From the NCBI GenBank assembly GCA_040216765.1, contig JAVJON010000019.1, forward strand, positions 235,912 through 299,911: a DNA stretch of 64,000 nt, written 5' to 3'. Positions 1-8,289 of the stretch are shown in pieces; the stretch's first letter is position 1, and each line of letters begins with the position of its first letter. Below the pieces are notes generated by a model. It was not told the DNA's origin. It made no database searches and saw only the letters and a list, made by a program, of their open reading frames with translations. Both the position numbers and the translations under genes were made by a program. This DNA is from Marinibaculum sp040216765 (lineage in GTDB: Bacteria > Pseudomonadota > Alphaproteobacteria > Ferrovibrionales > Ferrovibrionaceae).

Positions 1-2
1 AG

Positions 3-434
3 GGCCCGCAGATTGCGCTGAGCGCGATGAATTTCGGCGCCTATGCGATGGCCACCGGCCCCGGCCGCCTGAGCACGCGGTTCTACGGCGACGAGGAAAA
101 GCTGAACGCCCTGCGCAACGGGGCCGGCAAGCTGCTGGACGCGGCCGCGGCGCTCGATGCCGGGCTGGTCACCTTCGCGCCGGACGATATCGACTGGGAG
201 GACGAGGTCCGCATCGCGGTCGAGGAGCGCGCCTCGCTGTCGCCGGACGCCCTGACCGGCATGGAGGCCTCGCTCCGCTTCGCCGGCAACGAAAGCATGC
301 AGAGCAAGATCTTCGGCCGGCTGACCGCCTGGCAGAACTGGATATTCAACCGGCCCAATGCGGTCGGCAAGGAAGGCGCCCTGCAGAGCTATGGCTCCGG
401 GTCGCGCGCGAAATTCGACTGGGAAAGGGTTTGA
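3..434 (+). CDS. boxC: Benzoyl-CoA-dihydrodiol lyase (2,3-epoxybenzoyl-CoA dihydrolase), C-terminal part
   Basis: Only the last ~143 codons are present; the reading frame is open to the left edge. The tail, with RLTAWQNWIFNRPNAVG and a final SRAKFDWERV, is what I recall for BoxC, a crotonase-superfamily enzyme that hydrolytically opens the ring of 2,3-epoxybenzoyl-CoA in the aerobic box pathway and releases formate. The identification is reinforced by boxB starting 2 nt after the stop codon, the usual partnership. Cytoplasmic. The active-site residues lie upstream and cannot be checked here. Confidence 0.9.
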   Translation, partial: GPQIALSAMNFGAYAMATGPGRLSTRFYGDEEKLNALRNGAGKLLDAAAALDAGLVTFAPDDIDWEDEVRIAVEERASLSPDALTGMEASLRFAGNESMQSKIFGRLTAWQNWIFNRPNAVGKEGALQSYGSGSRAKFDWERV

Positions 435-436
435 CC

Positions 437-1867
437 ATGGCCATCAACTACCAGGAACGCATCCCCAACAATGTCGACCTGAGCTCCGACCGCCGGCTGC
501 AGCGCGCGCTGGAGCATTGGCAGCCCAAGTTCCTGGACTGGTGGACGGAGATGGGCCCGGAAAGCTTCCAGGCGGCGGATGTCTACCTGCGCACCGCCAC
601 CTCCGTCGATGCCAAGGGCTGGGCAAGCTATGGCGCGGTGAAGATGCCGGACTATCGCTGGGGGATCTTTCTGGCGGAGCCGACCGAGGACCGCCGCATC
701 GGCTTCGGCGACAGCATGGGCGAGCCGGCCTGGCAGCAGGTGCCGGGCGAGCATCGCGCCACCCTGCGCCGCCTGATCGTCACCCAGGGCGATACCGAGC
801 CGGCCTCGGTGGAGCAGCAGCGCCTGCTGGGCCTGACCTGCCCGTCGCTCTACGACCTGCGCAACCTGTTCCAGGTGAACGTGGAGGAGGGCCGCCATCT
901 CTGGGCGATGGTCTACCTGCTGCATGCCCATTTCGGCCGCGACGGCCGCGAGGAGGCGGAGCTCCTGCTGTCCCGCCATTCCGGCGACAGCGACAATCCG
1001 CGGATCCTGGGCACCTTCAATGAGCCGATCAGCGACTGGCTGTCGTTCTTCATGTTCACCTACTTCACCGACCGCGACGGCAAGTTCCAGCTGAAGTCCC
1101 TGGCGGAATCCGGCTTCGACCCGCTGGCGCGGACCTGCCAGTTCATGCTGACCGAAGAGGCCCACCACATGTTCGTGGGGGAGACCGGGATCGGCCGCGT
1201 CGTGCGGCGCAGCCTGGAGCTGATGAAGGAACTGGGCAGCGACGATCCGGAAGCGGTGCGGCGTGCCGGCGGCATCGACCTGCCCACCCTGCAGCGCTAC
1301 ATGAACTTCTGGTTCTCCTCCTCGCTGGACCTGTTCGGCGCGGACATTTCCTCCAATGCGGCGACCTCCTTCGCCGCCGGTCTGAAGGGCCGGCCCGACG
1401 AGGGCCGCTACGAGGACCATGTGGAGCGCGACAGCATCACCGGCATCCCGCTGCCCGACGGCAAGGGCGGCGTGATGGAGGAGAAGGTGCCGACCCGGAA
1501 CGCCATGAACTACATCACCCGGTCGGCCTATATCCGGGACTGCGAGATCGGCGTGAAGCGCTGGAACCGCACCATCCAGAAGGCGGGTGTGGATTTCGCG
1601 TTCGCCCTGCCGAGCGAACGCTTCAACCGCAAGATCGGCGCCTGGGCGAACCTGCCGGTGAACCCGCAGGGCAGCTTCATGGATCCGGAGAGGCATGCGG
1701 CGATGATGGCGTCGGAATGGCTGCCGACCGAGGCCGATCGCGACCATGTGCGGGGCCTCATGGTGCAGGTGACCGATCCTGGTAAGATGGCAAGCTGGAT
1801 CGCCCCGCCGGATCGGGGGATCAACAATCTGCCGGTCGACTACGAATACGTCCATCTGGCCAACTAG
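437..1867 (+). CDS. boxB: Benzoyl-CoA 2,3-epoxidase, diiron oxygenase subunit BoxB
   Basis: 476 aa, the usual BoxB length. BoxB uses O2 and reductase-supplied electrons to epoxidise benzoyl-CoA, the first committed step of aerobic CoA-dependent benzoate degradation. The N-terminus (MAINYQERIPNNVDLS) and LQRALEHWQPKFLDWW are typical. Candidate diiron ligands, each shifted by one from the Azoarcus numbering I remember, are Glu121, Glu151/His154 (EGRH), Asp212 and Glu241/His244 (in TEEAHHMF). An in-frame TTG at 431 exists, but ATG 437 gives the conserved start. It follows boxC by 2 nt, so the two are co-translated, and is followed by a hairpin and a flavoprotein reductase. Confidence 0.95.
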   Translation: MAINYQERIPNNVDLSSDRRLQRALEHWQPKFLDWWTEMGPESFQAADVYLRTATSVDAKGWASYGAVKMPDYRWGIFLAEPTEDRRIGFGDSMGEPAWQQVPGEHRATLRRLIVTQGDTEPASVEQQRLLGLTCPSLYDLRNLFQVNVEEGRHLWAMVYLLHAHFGRDGREEAELLLSRHSGDSDNPRILGTFNEPISDWLSFFMFTYFTDRDGKFQLKSLAESGFDPLARTCQFMLTEEAHHMFVGETGIGRVVRRSLELMKELGSDDPEAVRRAGGIDLPTLQRYMNFWFSSSLDLFGADISSNAATSFAAGLKGRPDEGRYEDHVERDSITGIPLPDGKGGVMEEKVPTRNAMNYITRSAYIRDCEIGVKRWNRTIQKAGVDFAFALPSERFNRKIGAWANLPVNPQGSFMDPERHAAMMASEWLPTEADRDHVRGLMVQVTDPGKMASWIAPPDRGINNLPVDYEYVHLAN

Positions 1868-1881
1868 CGCCGGGACGCGGC

Positions 1882-1912
1882 CCTCCCGCCGCCGTCAACC
1901 GGCGGCGGGAGG
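1882..1912 (+). promoter_or_regulatory. 13-bp hairpin masking the ribosome binding site of the next gene
   Basis: Perfect inverted repeat: arms CCTCCCGCCGCCG (1882-1894) and CGGCGGCGGGAGG (1900-1912) with a 5-nt loop. The right arm contains the only good Shine-Dalgarno sequence (GGGAGG, 1907-1912) for the ATG at 1921. In mRNA the structure would hide the ribosome binding site, so it may reduce translation of the reductase relative to boxB or protect the 3' end of the boxCB message. No T-run follows, so it is not a classical terminator. Confidence 0.6.
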
Positions 1913-1920
1913 TGTCGTTC

Positions 1921-3228
1921 ATGAATGCTGGTGTGCAGCGCGTTGCGTCCAAGATCCCCAAGATCGCCATCGTCGGCAGCGGCCCTGCCGGCCTCTACCT
2001 CGCCGAAAAACTCCTGAAGCTGGTGGATCCCGTCGAACTCGACGTGATCGAGCGGCTGCCGACACCCTATGGCCTGATCCGCTCCGGCGTGGCCCCGGAT
2101 CACTGGACCACCAAGAACGTCATCCGAAAGCTGGAGCAGGCGTTCCACAACCCGGCCACCCGCTTCTTCGGCAATGTGGAGCTGGGCCGGGACGTCACCC
2201 TGGACGAGCTGCGCGCGTTCTACGACATCGTCGTCCTGGCCACCGGCACGCCCTTGGACCGCCCGCTGGGCGTGCCCGGCGACGGCCTGCCCGGCGTCAC
2301 CGGTGCTGCGCGGTTCTGCAGCTGGTACAACGCCCATCCCGATTTCACCGAACTCGATCTCGACCTGCCGAACGTGACGACCGCGATCGTCATCGGCAAC
2401 GGCAACGTGGCGCTGGACGCCGCACGGATGCTGGTGCGCACGCCGGAGGAACTGGCTGCCACCGACGCGCCGCGGGCGGTGCGCGAGGTGCTGGCCCGCA
2501 CCGACGTCCGCCGCGTCGTGATCGTCGGCCGGCGGTCGGCGGCCCATGTGAAGTTCAGCCCGGCGGAACTGCGCGAGTTCGGCGAGCTGGCACGGGCTGT
2601 CCCCGTCCTGGACGAGGCGGAGCTGCCGCCGGAGGGCACGGAGCCGAAGCGCACGATGGAGATCCTGGCCCGTCTCGCCGCGATCGAGGAAAGCCCCGAC
2701 AAGCCGGCGCGGATCGAGTTCCTGTTCCGCGCCCGGCCGGAGGCGGTGCTGGGCGAGACCCATGTCACGGGGATGCGTTTCGTGCGGACCCGGCTGGAGG
2801 GCGACCGCGCGGTGGACACCGACGAGCGGCTGGAGATCCCGGCGCAGCTGGTGGTCACCTGCATCGGCTACCAGGGACCGACCCTGGAGAAGCTGGAGGT
2901 CGATGGCGGGCGCTTCCGCAACGATGACGGGCTGATCGGCGAGGGGCTCTATGCGGCCGGCTGGGCGGCGCGGGGGCCGACAGGCACCATCGCCACGAAC
3001 AAGTCCGAGGCCTATCGCACCGCGGACCGGATTGCCGCGGGCATGACGGTGCATGGCCGCCCCGGGCGGGCCGCGCTGGCGGAGAAGCTTGCCGACGCGG
3101 GTGCGGAGGTGATCGACTTCGACGCCTGGCGGCGGATCGACGAGGCGGAGGTGGCCGCCGCCGAGCATCCGGCCCCGCGGGAGAAATTCACGACGACCGA
3201 GGATCTTCTGTCAGCCGCACGGACCTGA
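1921..3228 (+). CDS. Ferredoxin-NADP+ reductase of the adrenodoxin-reductase (FprA) type
   Basis: 435 aa. FAD-binding motif VGSGPAGLYLAEKLL near residues 18-32, the family hallmark RLPTPYGLIRSGVAPDH just after, an NADP-binding VIGNGNVALDAARML around 156-170, and the conserved GPTGTIATNK near 350. The family moves electrons between NADPH and ferredoxins. Lying 53 nt behind boxB it may feed the BoxB oxygenase, a role played in Azoarcus by the iron-sulfur flavoprotein BoxA; this protein shows no ferredoxin-like cysteine cluster. Start chosen at ATG 1921 because GGGAGG lies 8 nt upstream; the GTG at 1912 is inside that site. Confidence 0.88.
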   Translation: MNAGVQRVASKIPKIAIVGSGPAGLYLAEKLLKLVDPVELDVIERLPTPYGLIRSGVAPDHWTTKNVIRKLEQAFHNPATRFFGNVELGRDVTLDELRAFYDIVVLATGTPLDRPLGVPGDGLPGVTGAARFCSWYNAHPDFTELDLDLPNVTTAIVIGNGNVALDAARMLVRTPEELAATDAPRAVREVLARTDVRRVVIVGRRSAAHVKFSPAELREFGELARAVPVLDEAELPPEGTEPKRTMEILARLAAIEESPDKPARIEFLFRARPEAVLGETHVTGMRFVRTRLEGDRAVDTDERLEIPAQLVVTCIGYQGPTLEKLEVDGGRFRNDDGLIGEGLYAAGWAARGPTGTIATNKSEAYRTADRIAAGMTVHGRPGRAALAEKLADAGAEVIDFDAWRRIDEAEVAAAEHPAPREKFTTTEDLLSAART

Positions 3229-3272
3229 TCGCTGCCCTGATTCCCTGCCCTGAAATTCTGCGCTGGCCCTTG

Positions 3273-3290
3273 GGGCGCCGGTTGGCGCCC
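3273..3290. terminator. Possible bidirectional hairpin between convergent genes
   Basis: GGGCGCC and GGCGCCC (7 bp) separated by GGTT, between the converging reductase and EAL genes. The stem is GC-rich but no T-run is seen on either side, so terminator function is a guess from position. Confidence 0.3.
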
Positions 3291-3298
3291 GCAGGGCG

Positions 3299-4969
3299 TC
3301 AGGCCCAGAGCTCCTTGGCGCCGGAACGGCGTCCGGCCCGGCTGGCACCGCGGCGCTGGACGCCGGCCGGCTCGGCGACCGGCTTGCCGTACAGATAGCC
3401 CTGTGCGTGAGTGGCGCCCAGTTCGCGCACCATGCGGGCCTGCTCCTCGGTCTCGACCATCTCGGCGATGACACCGACTTTCAGGTCCGCGCACATGGCG
3501 GTGATCGCCGCCAGCATGTGGCGGTCGCGCTGGGACTCGCCCAGGCGCTTCACATAGGCGCCATCGATCTTGACGAAGTCGACGGTCAGCGCCTGCAGGT
3601 ACTGGAACGATGCGGCGCCGGCGCCGAAATCATCGAGGCAGACCTGGAAGCCCATCTCCCGGATCTGCTGGAGCACCGCGTCAACGCCGGCAAGGTCCGT
3701 GATCTCCGCCGATTCAGTGACCTCGAACAGCAGGTTCTCCGCCAGCGTGCCGTGGTCGCGCAGCAGTTCCAGAAGGGTTTCGGTGAAAGACGGATCCTGC
3801 AGCGAATTGCCCGACAGGTTCACCGCCAGCGAGAGCCGCGTGCCGGCGAAATCCGCCGTCAGGTCCTCGATCGCGCGACGGGTGACCAGCAGGTCCAGCT
3901 GGGCGTTCATGCCCATGCTCTCGCCGAAATTGATGTATTCGAACGTCTTCCGTCCGTCGCGGAAGCGCGCCAGCAATTCGTGGTGATGGATCTGCCCGTC
4001 GGCCAGGCCGATGATCGGCTGGTAGACCAGGTCGACGGCATTGTCGGTCAGGATCTGCTTGAAATCGGCGAGCTTGGCGATGGTGCCGTTCAGCATCTCG
4101 TGGAAGGCGCCGGCGAGATCGCCGCCCTCGACCGCCGCGGCGCCGCGCTTCTCGAATTCCTTCAAGGTGTGGATCACCGCACGGGCGGCCTCGGCCGGGG
4201 TCAGGGAGGGGGCATTCATGGCCATGTCGCGTGACACCACCGTCAGGCCGGTGCCGTCCGGATCGGCTTCCTTGGTCATGGCGGCGATCCGCGCCTCGAT
4301 CACGGCTCCGTCGCTGCCCTCGTGCACCACGCCGAAGCGGCCCTCGCCCAGCTGGCCGGCCAGGTCGCGCCCGCCGCTCTGCAGCCGCAGGAAGCCGCCG
4401 ATCTCTCCCATCAGGGACTGGTAGGCCGCCGGGGCGATCCTGCTCCCGAGCTTGTCGAGCCCATCCACCTCCAGCAGGGTCAGCATGTCGCCCGCCCCGC
4501 CTGCCTGCCCTGACTCCATGGCGCGCGACAGGGCCTCGCCCATCGCCTTTTCATCCAGCAGGCCGCTCTGCTCGTCGCGCTTGCCGTCCTGGGTGGGGCG
4601 CTGGATGAACCGGTCCTGGGTGCTCATGGCGATATAGGCCCGGCCGTCCGCCATCGGCATGCGATAGCCGTTGACCCAGGCACGGGTCTTGCCTGCGGCA
4701 AGGGCGACGTTCAGGGTCTTCAGGCGCATGCCGCCGCTCATCGCGACGATGGCGGCGCGCACCAGCCCGCGGTCCGCCGGCGCGATCACCTCGATGAAGG
4801 AACTGCCCTGCAGGTCGCCCGCCTCGCGGCCCAGCAGCTTCACTGTGGCGCCACTGGCATAGGCGATGCCGTCCACGGAATCGATTTCCAGCAGCAGGTC
4901 GGCCGCGGCGAAGGAGAATGCCAGAAAGCGATCGCGCTGCGCCTGCAGGACGGCGAATTTGTCGGACAT
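3299..4969 (-). CDS. PAS / degenerate GGDEF / EAL domain protein, putative c-di-GMP phosphodiesterase
   Basis: 556 aa. An N-terminal PAS-like sensor spans about residues 12-120. The middle ~140-260 resembles a GGDEF domain in which the signature is replaced by GEGRF (in LAGQLGEGRFGVV), so cyclase activity is unlikely. The C-terminal EAL domain (~310-540) keeps most catalytic positions: ELLAR for EALxR, NLSGNS, FEVTES, CLDDFGAG, VKID, AEMVET and QGYLYGKP. EAL domains hydrolyse cyclic di-GMP to pGpG; the degenerate GGDEF may be a GTP sensor. No membrane segment or signal peptide, so cytoplasmic. A G-rich ribosome binding site precedes the ATG. Confidence 0.88.
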   Translation of the reverse strand: MSDKFAVLQAQRDRFLAFSFAAADLLLEIDSVDGIAYASGATVKLLGREAGDLQGSSFIEVIAPADRGLVRAAIVAMSGGMRLKTLNVALAAGKTRAWVNGYRMPMADGRAYIAMSTQDRFIQRPTQDGKRDEQSGLLDEKAMGEALSRAMESGQAGGAGDMLTLLEVDGLDKLGSRIAPAAYQSLMGEIGGFLRLQSGGRDLAGQLGEGRFGVVHEGSDGAVIEARIAAMTKEADPDGTGLTVVSRDMAMNAPSLTPAEAARAVIHTLKEFEKRGAAAVEGGDLAGAFHEMLNGTIAKLADFKQILTDNAVDLVYQPIIGLADGQIHHHELLARFRDGRKTFEYINFGESMGMNAQLDLLVTRRAIEDLTADFAGTRLSLAVNLSGNSLQDPSFTETLLELLRDHGTLAENLLFEVTESAEITDLAGVDAVLQQIREMGFQVCLDDFGAGAASFQYLQALTVDFVKIDGAYVKRLGESQRDRHMLAAITAMCADLKVGVIAEMVETEEQARMVRELGATHAQGYLYGKPVAEPAGVQRRGASRAGRRSGAKELWA

Positions 4970-5012
4970 CGGGAGCCCCCATCGGACATGTCAGGCGATG
5001 ATGCCGTTCCGA

Positions 5013-5040
5013 AGTTTAGGAAAGGTAAACCGAAGGTAAA
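5013..5040 (-). promoter_or_regulatory. Candidate sigma70-type promoter for the EAL gene
   Basis: On the minus strand TTTACC (5040-5035), a 16-nt spacer, then TAAACT (5018-5013), in an unusually AT-rich stretch about 45 nt before the EAL start codon. It overlaps the T-tract of the upstream terminator, so the assignment is tentative. Confidence 0.35.
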
Positions 5041-5062
5041 AAAATACCGCAAGCGAAGCGGT
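5038..5062 (-). terminator. Rho-independent terminator of the CoA-transferase operon
   Basis: Reading the minus strand, ACCGC-loop-GCGGT (5062-5046) runs into A then seven T (5044-5038), starting 5 nt after the CoA-transferase stop codon. The stem is short (5 bp) but the T-tract is striking in this GC-rich DNA. A second, wider inverted repeat GGTAAACCG / CGGTTTACC (5024-5032 / 5059-5067) brackets it. Confidence 0.6.
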
Positions 5063-5066
5063 TTAC

Positions 5067-6344
5067 CTACAGGACGCGGCGGATATCGTGCCAGCTGCGC
5101 GCCAGCGCCTCCCGCATGCCAGCCGGCGCCACCGCGATCAGGGCGTCTGCCCGGCCGTCCAGGTCCTTGTGCCGCAGGTCGGCAGTGCCGAACTCGGTGA
5201 CGATGAAGTCGGCATCCGCTCTCGCGGCGGTCAGGGGCGCCGGCGGGCGGCCCGGGCCGGACAGCGAGGCGACGATCCGGCTGCCGCCATCGCGCAGGGC
5301 GGCGGGCAGGGCGACGATCGACCGTCCGCCGGGCGCCAGCCGGGCGCCGCGGGCGAAATCGTTGAAGCCGCCCGGGCCGCTGAAGAACCGCCCGTCGACC
5401 AGTTCCGCGTTGACCTGCCCGAACAGGTCGACCTCCAGCGCGCCATTGAGGGACACGAAGTTCTCGATCCGCGCGACCTCGGTCACGGTATGGGTGCGGC
5501 GTACCGGGCGGATCTCGACGAAGGGCGCTGCCAGCCCGGCATAAAGCGCTGCGGAGCCCGCGGCGGACCCGGCGACCAGCAGCCCGCGATCCACGTTCCG
5601 GCGCGCCCCGGTGATCACGCCGCGTTCGACAAGCTGCCAGGCGGCATCGGTCACCAGCCCCGAATGGAACCCCAGGTCGCGATGGCCGTGCAGGGCCTGC
5701 AGGATGGCCGACTGCACCTTGCCGATGCCGATCTGGATCACGTCGCCGTCGCGGATCAGGGCGGCGCAATGGCCGGCGATCGCCTGCTGCACCGGGTTGG
5801 CTGCCGCATCGGGAAATTCCGGCAGCGGCTCCTCCGCCTCCAGCAGCCAGTCGACCGCGTCCCGGGGGAGCCGGTCATGCCCGCGGGTCGCGGGCTGCGC
5901 CGGATTCACATGGGCCAGGACCTTGTCGCAGTTGCGCAGGGCATAGGGCTGGAAGTCGGCGCAGGCGCCGAAGCCGAAATCCGCCTCCCCGTCGGCGGCG
6001 ACCTGGACGATCGCCAGGTCGAACCGCGGCCCCTGCTCCAGATAGTCGGGGATCGCGCTGTAGTTCAGCGGCAGCAGGCGCAGCCGTCCGGCGGCAAAGC
6101 TGTCGCGCTGCCAGGGGGGCAGGAAGAAGCTCTCGGCCCGGGCCTCCGGGTGCAGGGCGGCATAGTCCGTGGCGGACAGGCCCGGCACCAGCACGCCGCA
6201 GAAGGTGACCTCGCGCGCGGCGTCCGGCGCGGCCTGCAGGGCCTGCCGGACAAGCCCCGATTCCCCCAGGCAGCCCGACACGAAGACCCGCATTCCCGGC
6301 CGGAACAGGCCGGCGATCCGGTCGGCTGCGATACGTTCCGTCAT
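5067..6344 (-). CDS. Acetyl-CoA hydrolase/transferase family protein (butyrate/4-hydroxybutyrate CoA-transferase-like)
   Basis: 425 aa. Two-domain CoA-transferase of the acetyl-CoA hydrolase family: VIQIGIGKVQSAILQAL in the middle, FFSGPGGFNDFARGA and the late motif VTEFGTADLRHKDLDGRA are characteristic. Members move CoA between acetate and acyl-CoAs or hydrolyse the thioester; the substrate cannot be told from sequence. Start taken at the ATG at 6344 (MTERIAADRIAG), 16 nt after the stop of the upstream oxidoreductase; longer in-frame starts would extend into that gene. Probably an operon with it, closed by the T-rich terminator downstream. Confidence 0.82.
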   Translation of the reverse strand: MTERIAADRIAGLFRPGMRVFVSGCLGESGLVRQALQAAPDAAREVTFCGVLVPGLSATDYAALHPEARAESFFLPPWQRDSFAAGRLRLLPLNYSAIPDYLEQGPRFDLAIVQVAADGEADFGFGACADFQPYALRNCDKVLAHVNPAQPATRGHDRLPRDAVDWLLEAEEPLPEFPDAAANPVQQAIAGHCAALIRDGDVIQIGIGKVQSAILQALHGHRDLGFHSGLVTDAAWQLVERGVITGARRNVDRGLLVAGSAAGSAALYAGLAAPFVEIRPVRRTHTVTEVARIENFVSLNGALEVDLFGQVNAELVDGRFFSGPGGFNDFARGARLAPGGRSIVALPAALRDGGSRIVASLSGPGRPPAPLTAARADADFIVTEFGTADLRHKDLDGRADALIAVAPAGMREALARSWHDIRRVL

Positions 6345-6360
6345 CCTGTCGCGGCCGCGT

Positions 6361-7341
6361 TCAAGGCAGCAGGACGATCTTGCCGCGCACCCGGCGCGCC
6401 GCGATATCGGCCAGCGCCGCCGGCGCCTCGGCCAGGGGGCGGCACTCCACCGGCATGCCCGGCAACCGGCCGGCCAGGCGGTCGGCGAAGCACCCCGCCA
6501 GCAATGCCCGGGCGGCGCGCGGTTCCTCCGCTGCAAAGGCCGGCCAGTTGATCCCCATCACCTCGATCCCCTTGATCAGGGCGAGGTTCCCGCGGACCTC
6601 CGGGATCCGGCCGGCGGCGAAGCCGACGATCAGGTAGCGTCCGGCCCAGACCGTGGACCGCATCGCCTCGTCCAGCAGGTCGCCGCCGACAGGGTCGTAG
6701 ACGACCTCCACCCCGCGGCCGCCGGTCAGGGCCCGGACCTGGTCCTTCAGCGGGGTCGCGGACTCGTAGTCGACGATGGCATCCGCGCCGGCGGCGCGGG
6801 CGGCCTCCGCCTTCTGGGGGCCGCCGACCGCTGCGATCACCCGCGCGCCCCCGGCCTTCGCCAGATGCAGCGCGGCGAGCCCGACGCCGCCGGTGGCGCC
6901 CAGCACCAGGACGCATTCTCCCGGCCGCAGCCTGCCGCGGTCGCGCAGGGCATAGGCGGCCGTGCCATAGGCGACGGGCATAGCCGCCGCCTCGGGGAAG
7001 GCGATGCCGTCGGGCAGCGGGAACAGCGCCGAGGCCGGCGCCAGCGCCAGTTCCGCGAAGCCGCCGAAGGGGGCACGCGCCGCCACCCGGTCGCCGGGCC
7101 GGGCATCGGTGACGCCGGGCCCGACCGCGTCGACGGTCCCCGCGAACTCGAACCCGGGGGAAAAGGGCAGGGCCGGCCGGACCTGGTAGCGTCCCCGCAC
7201 GATCAGGGTATCGGCGAAGTTGACGCCGCAGGCGGCCACCGCGATGCGGACTTCGCCCGCGCCGGGCTGCGGGTCGGGCACCGCCTCGACCCGCAGGTCG
7301 CGCGGATCGTCCAGCCAGTCGCGGACCAGGATCGCCTTCAT
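6361..7341 (-). CDS. NADPH:quinone oxidoreductase family (zinc-independent MDR) protein
   Basis: 326 aa, the usual length. The N-terminal GroES-like half contains VNFADTLIVRGRYQ and PFSPGFEFAGTVDAVGPGV; the nucleotide-binding half has VLVLGATGGVGLAALHL near residues 144-160. No zinc-ligand cysteine set is seen, placing it with quinone oxidoreductase / enoyl reductase-like MDR enzymes that use NADPH to reduce quinones or alpha,beta-unsaturated carbonyls or acyl-CoAs. Such proteins often sit beside acyl-CoA genes, as here with the CoA-transferase 16 nt downstream. Exact substrate unknown. Confidence 0.85.
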   Translation of the reverse strand: MKAILVRDWLDDPRDLRVEAVPDPQPGAGEVRIAVAACGVNFADTLIVRGRYQVRPALPFSPGFEFAGTVDAVGPGVTDARPGDRVAARAPFGGFAELALAPASALFPLPDGIAFPEAAAMPVAYGTAAYALRDRGRLRPGECVLVLGATGGVGLAALHLAKAGGARVIAAVGGPQKAEAARAAGADAIVDYESATPLKDQVRALTGGRGVEVVYDPVGGDLLDEAMRSTVWAGRYLIVGFAAGRIPEVRGNLALIKGIEVMGINWPAFAAEEPRAARALLAGCFADRLAGRLPGMPVECRPLAEAPAALADIAARRVRGKIVLLP

Positions 7342-7485
7342 CGGCGCACCGGCCGGTCGGGGCCGAAGGGCGGGGCGGAAGCAGGCAAGGTCATTGGCGG
7401 GCCCCGAAGGTCGGAAACGGCTGCGGAATGCGGCGAGGCGCAGGGCACGGCCGGAAGTGGCGCGCCGCGGCCGGCCCGGCCGGTC

Positions 7486-8058
7486 TCAGGAGGCGTCCGG
7501 GCCGCCTTCCTGCGGCGAGCCCGGGCGCATCTGCAGTTTCAGCGCGACCACCGCATGCACCGTCAGCCCCGTCAAGGCCGCGATTTCGCGGAACGGCAGG
7601 CGGGTTTCGCGCAGCAGGGTCTTGGCGAAGCGCTGCGGGCTCATCCGGCGGGAGCCGCGGCGATGATGGGAGGGGCGCGCCCGGCGCCGGATGGCGGCCT
7701 GGTCGAGGCCGCGGGCGAAGGCCGCCCGCATCGCGCGGGCACGGCGTTCCTTGTCGGCGGCGGTGACGGTGTCGTGCAGATGGGCGGCCTGGCCCACGTC
7801 ACGCGCCCAGCGGCGCGCCTCGGCCGGGCTCTCCGGCGCCATGTCGAACGGCGATGCCCGGTCCGCCGCTTCGTGCTCGTCGGCCGGCCGGGCCTGCGCC
7901 TCGTCATGGCGGGCGGCGGCGGCCTCGTCCAGGGTCATGCCGAATCGAGCCGCCAGCCGCTCGGCTGCGGCAAGGGCGCTCTGGCGCTCCCCGGCGAACG
8001 GACTCTCCGCGGCGAGCTTCAGCAGATTGTGGAATCTCGTTCGTTCACGCGGGTTCAT
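7486..8058 (-). CDS. DUF2786 domain protein with C-terminal helix-turn-helix-like segment
   Basis: 190 aa. Residues ~3-45 (RERTRFHNLLKLAAES, then ALAAAERLAARFGMTLDEA) match the pattern I know for DUF2786, a short helical domain of unknown function. The middle is charged and low in complexity. The last ~50 residues are basic and contain FREIAALTGLTVHAVVALK, which reads like a helix-turn-helix, so nucleic-acid binding is plausible. Start at the ATG at 8058 (MNPRERTRF); a longer in-frame ORF up to 8160 has no family support. It stands alone between the quinone oxidoreductase and a divergent membrane protein. Confidence 0.7.
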   Translation of the reverse strand: MNPRERTRFHNLLKLAAESPFAGERQSALAAAERLAARFGMTLDEAAAARHDEAQARPADEHEAADRASPFDMAPESPAEARRWARDVGQAAHLHDTVTAADKERRARAMRAAFARGLDQAAIRRRARPSHHRRGSRRMSPQRFAKTLLRETRLPFREIAALTGLTVHAVVALKLQMRPGSPQEGGPDAS

Positions 8059-8289
8059 GAGGTCCGGTCCGGCGACGTGGTGCCGCAGGCCGCCACACTG
8101 GCGGCGCGCCTGCAACGGCGGTAAGTAACAGCACCCCGGCAGTATATCCAACCATGCCACTGGATGGGGCGGTAATTTGCCATGACCGGGGCACGCCCCG
8201 GGCGGCCTGATCTGCGGCAGGCCCTGCCGCAGTCACCTGGGGCCGACCCTGTCGCCGGGCGGCGCATACAGACGCAACTCGAGGAATTC

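Noticed and set aside
389..1855. 488-aa minus-strand frame opposite boxB
   Set aside because: His/Arg/Gln-rich shadow; boxB is unmistakable on the other strand.
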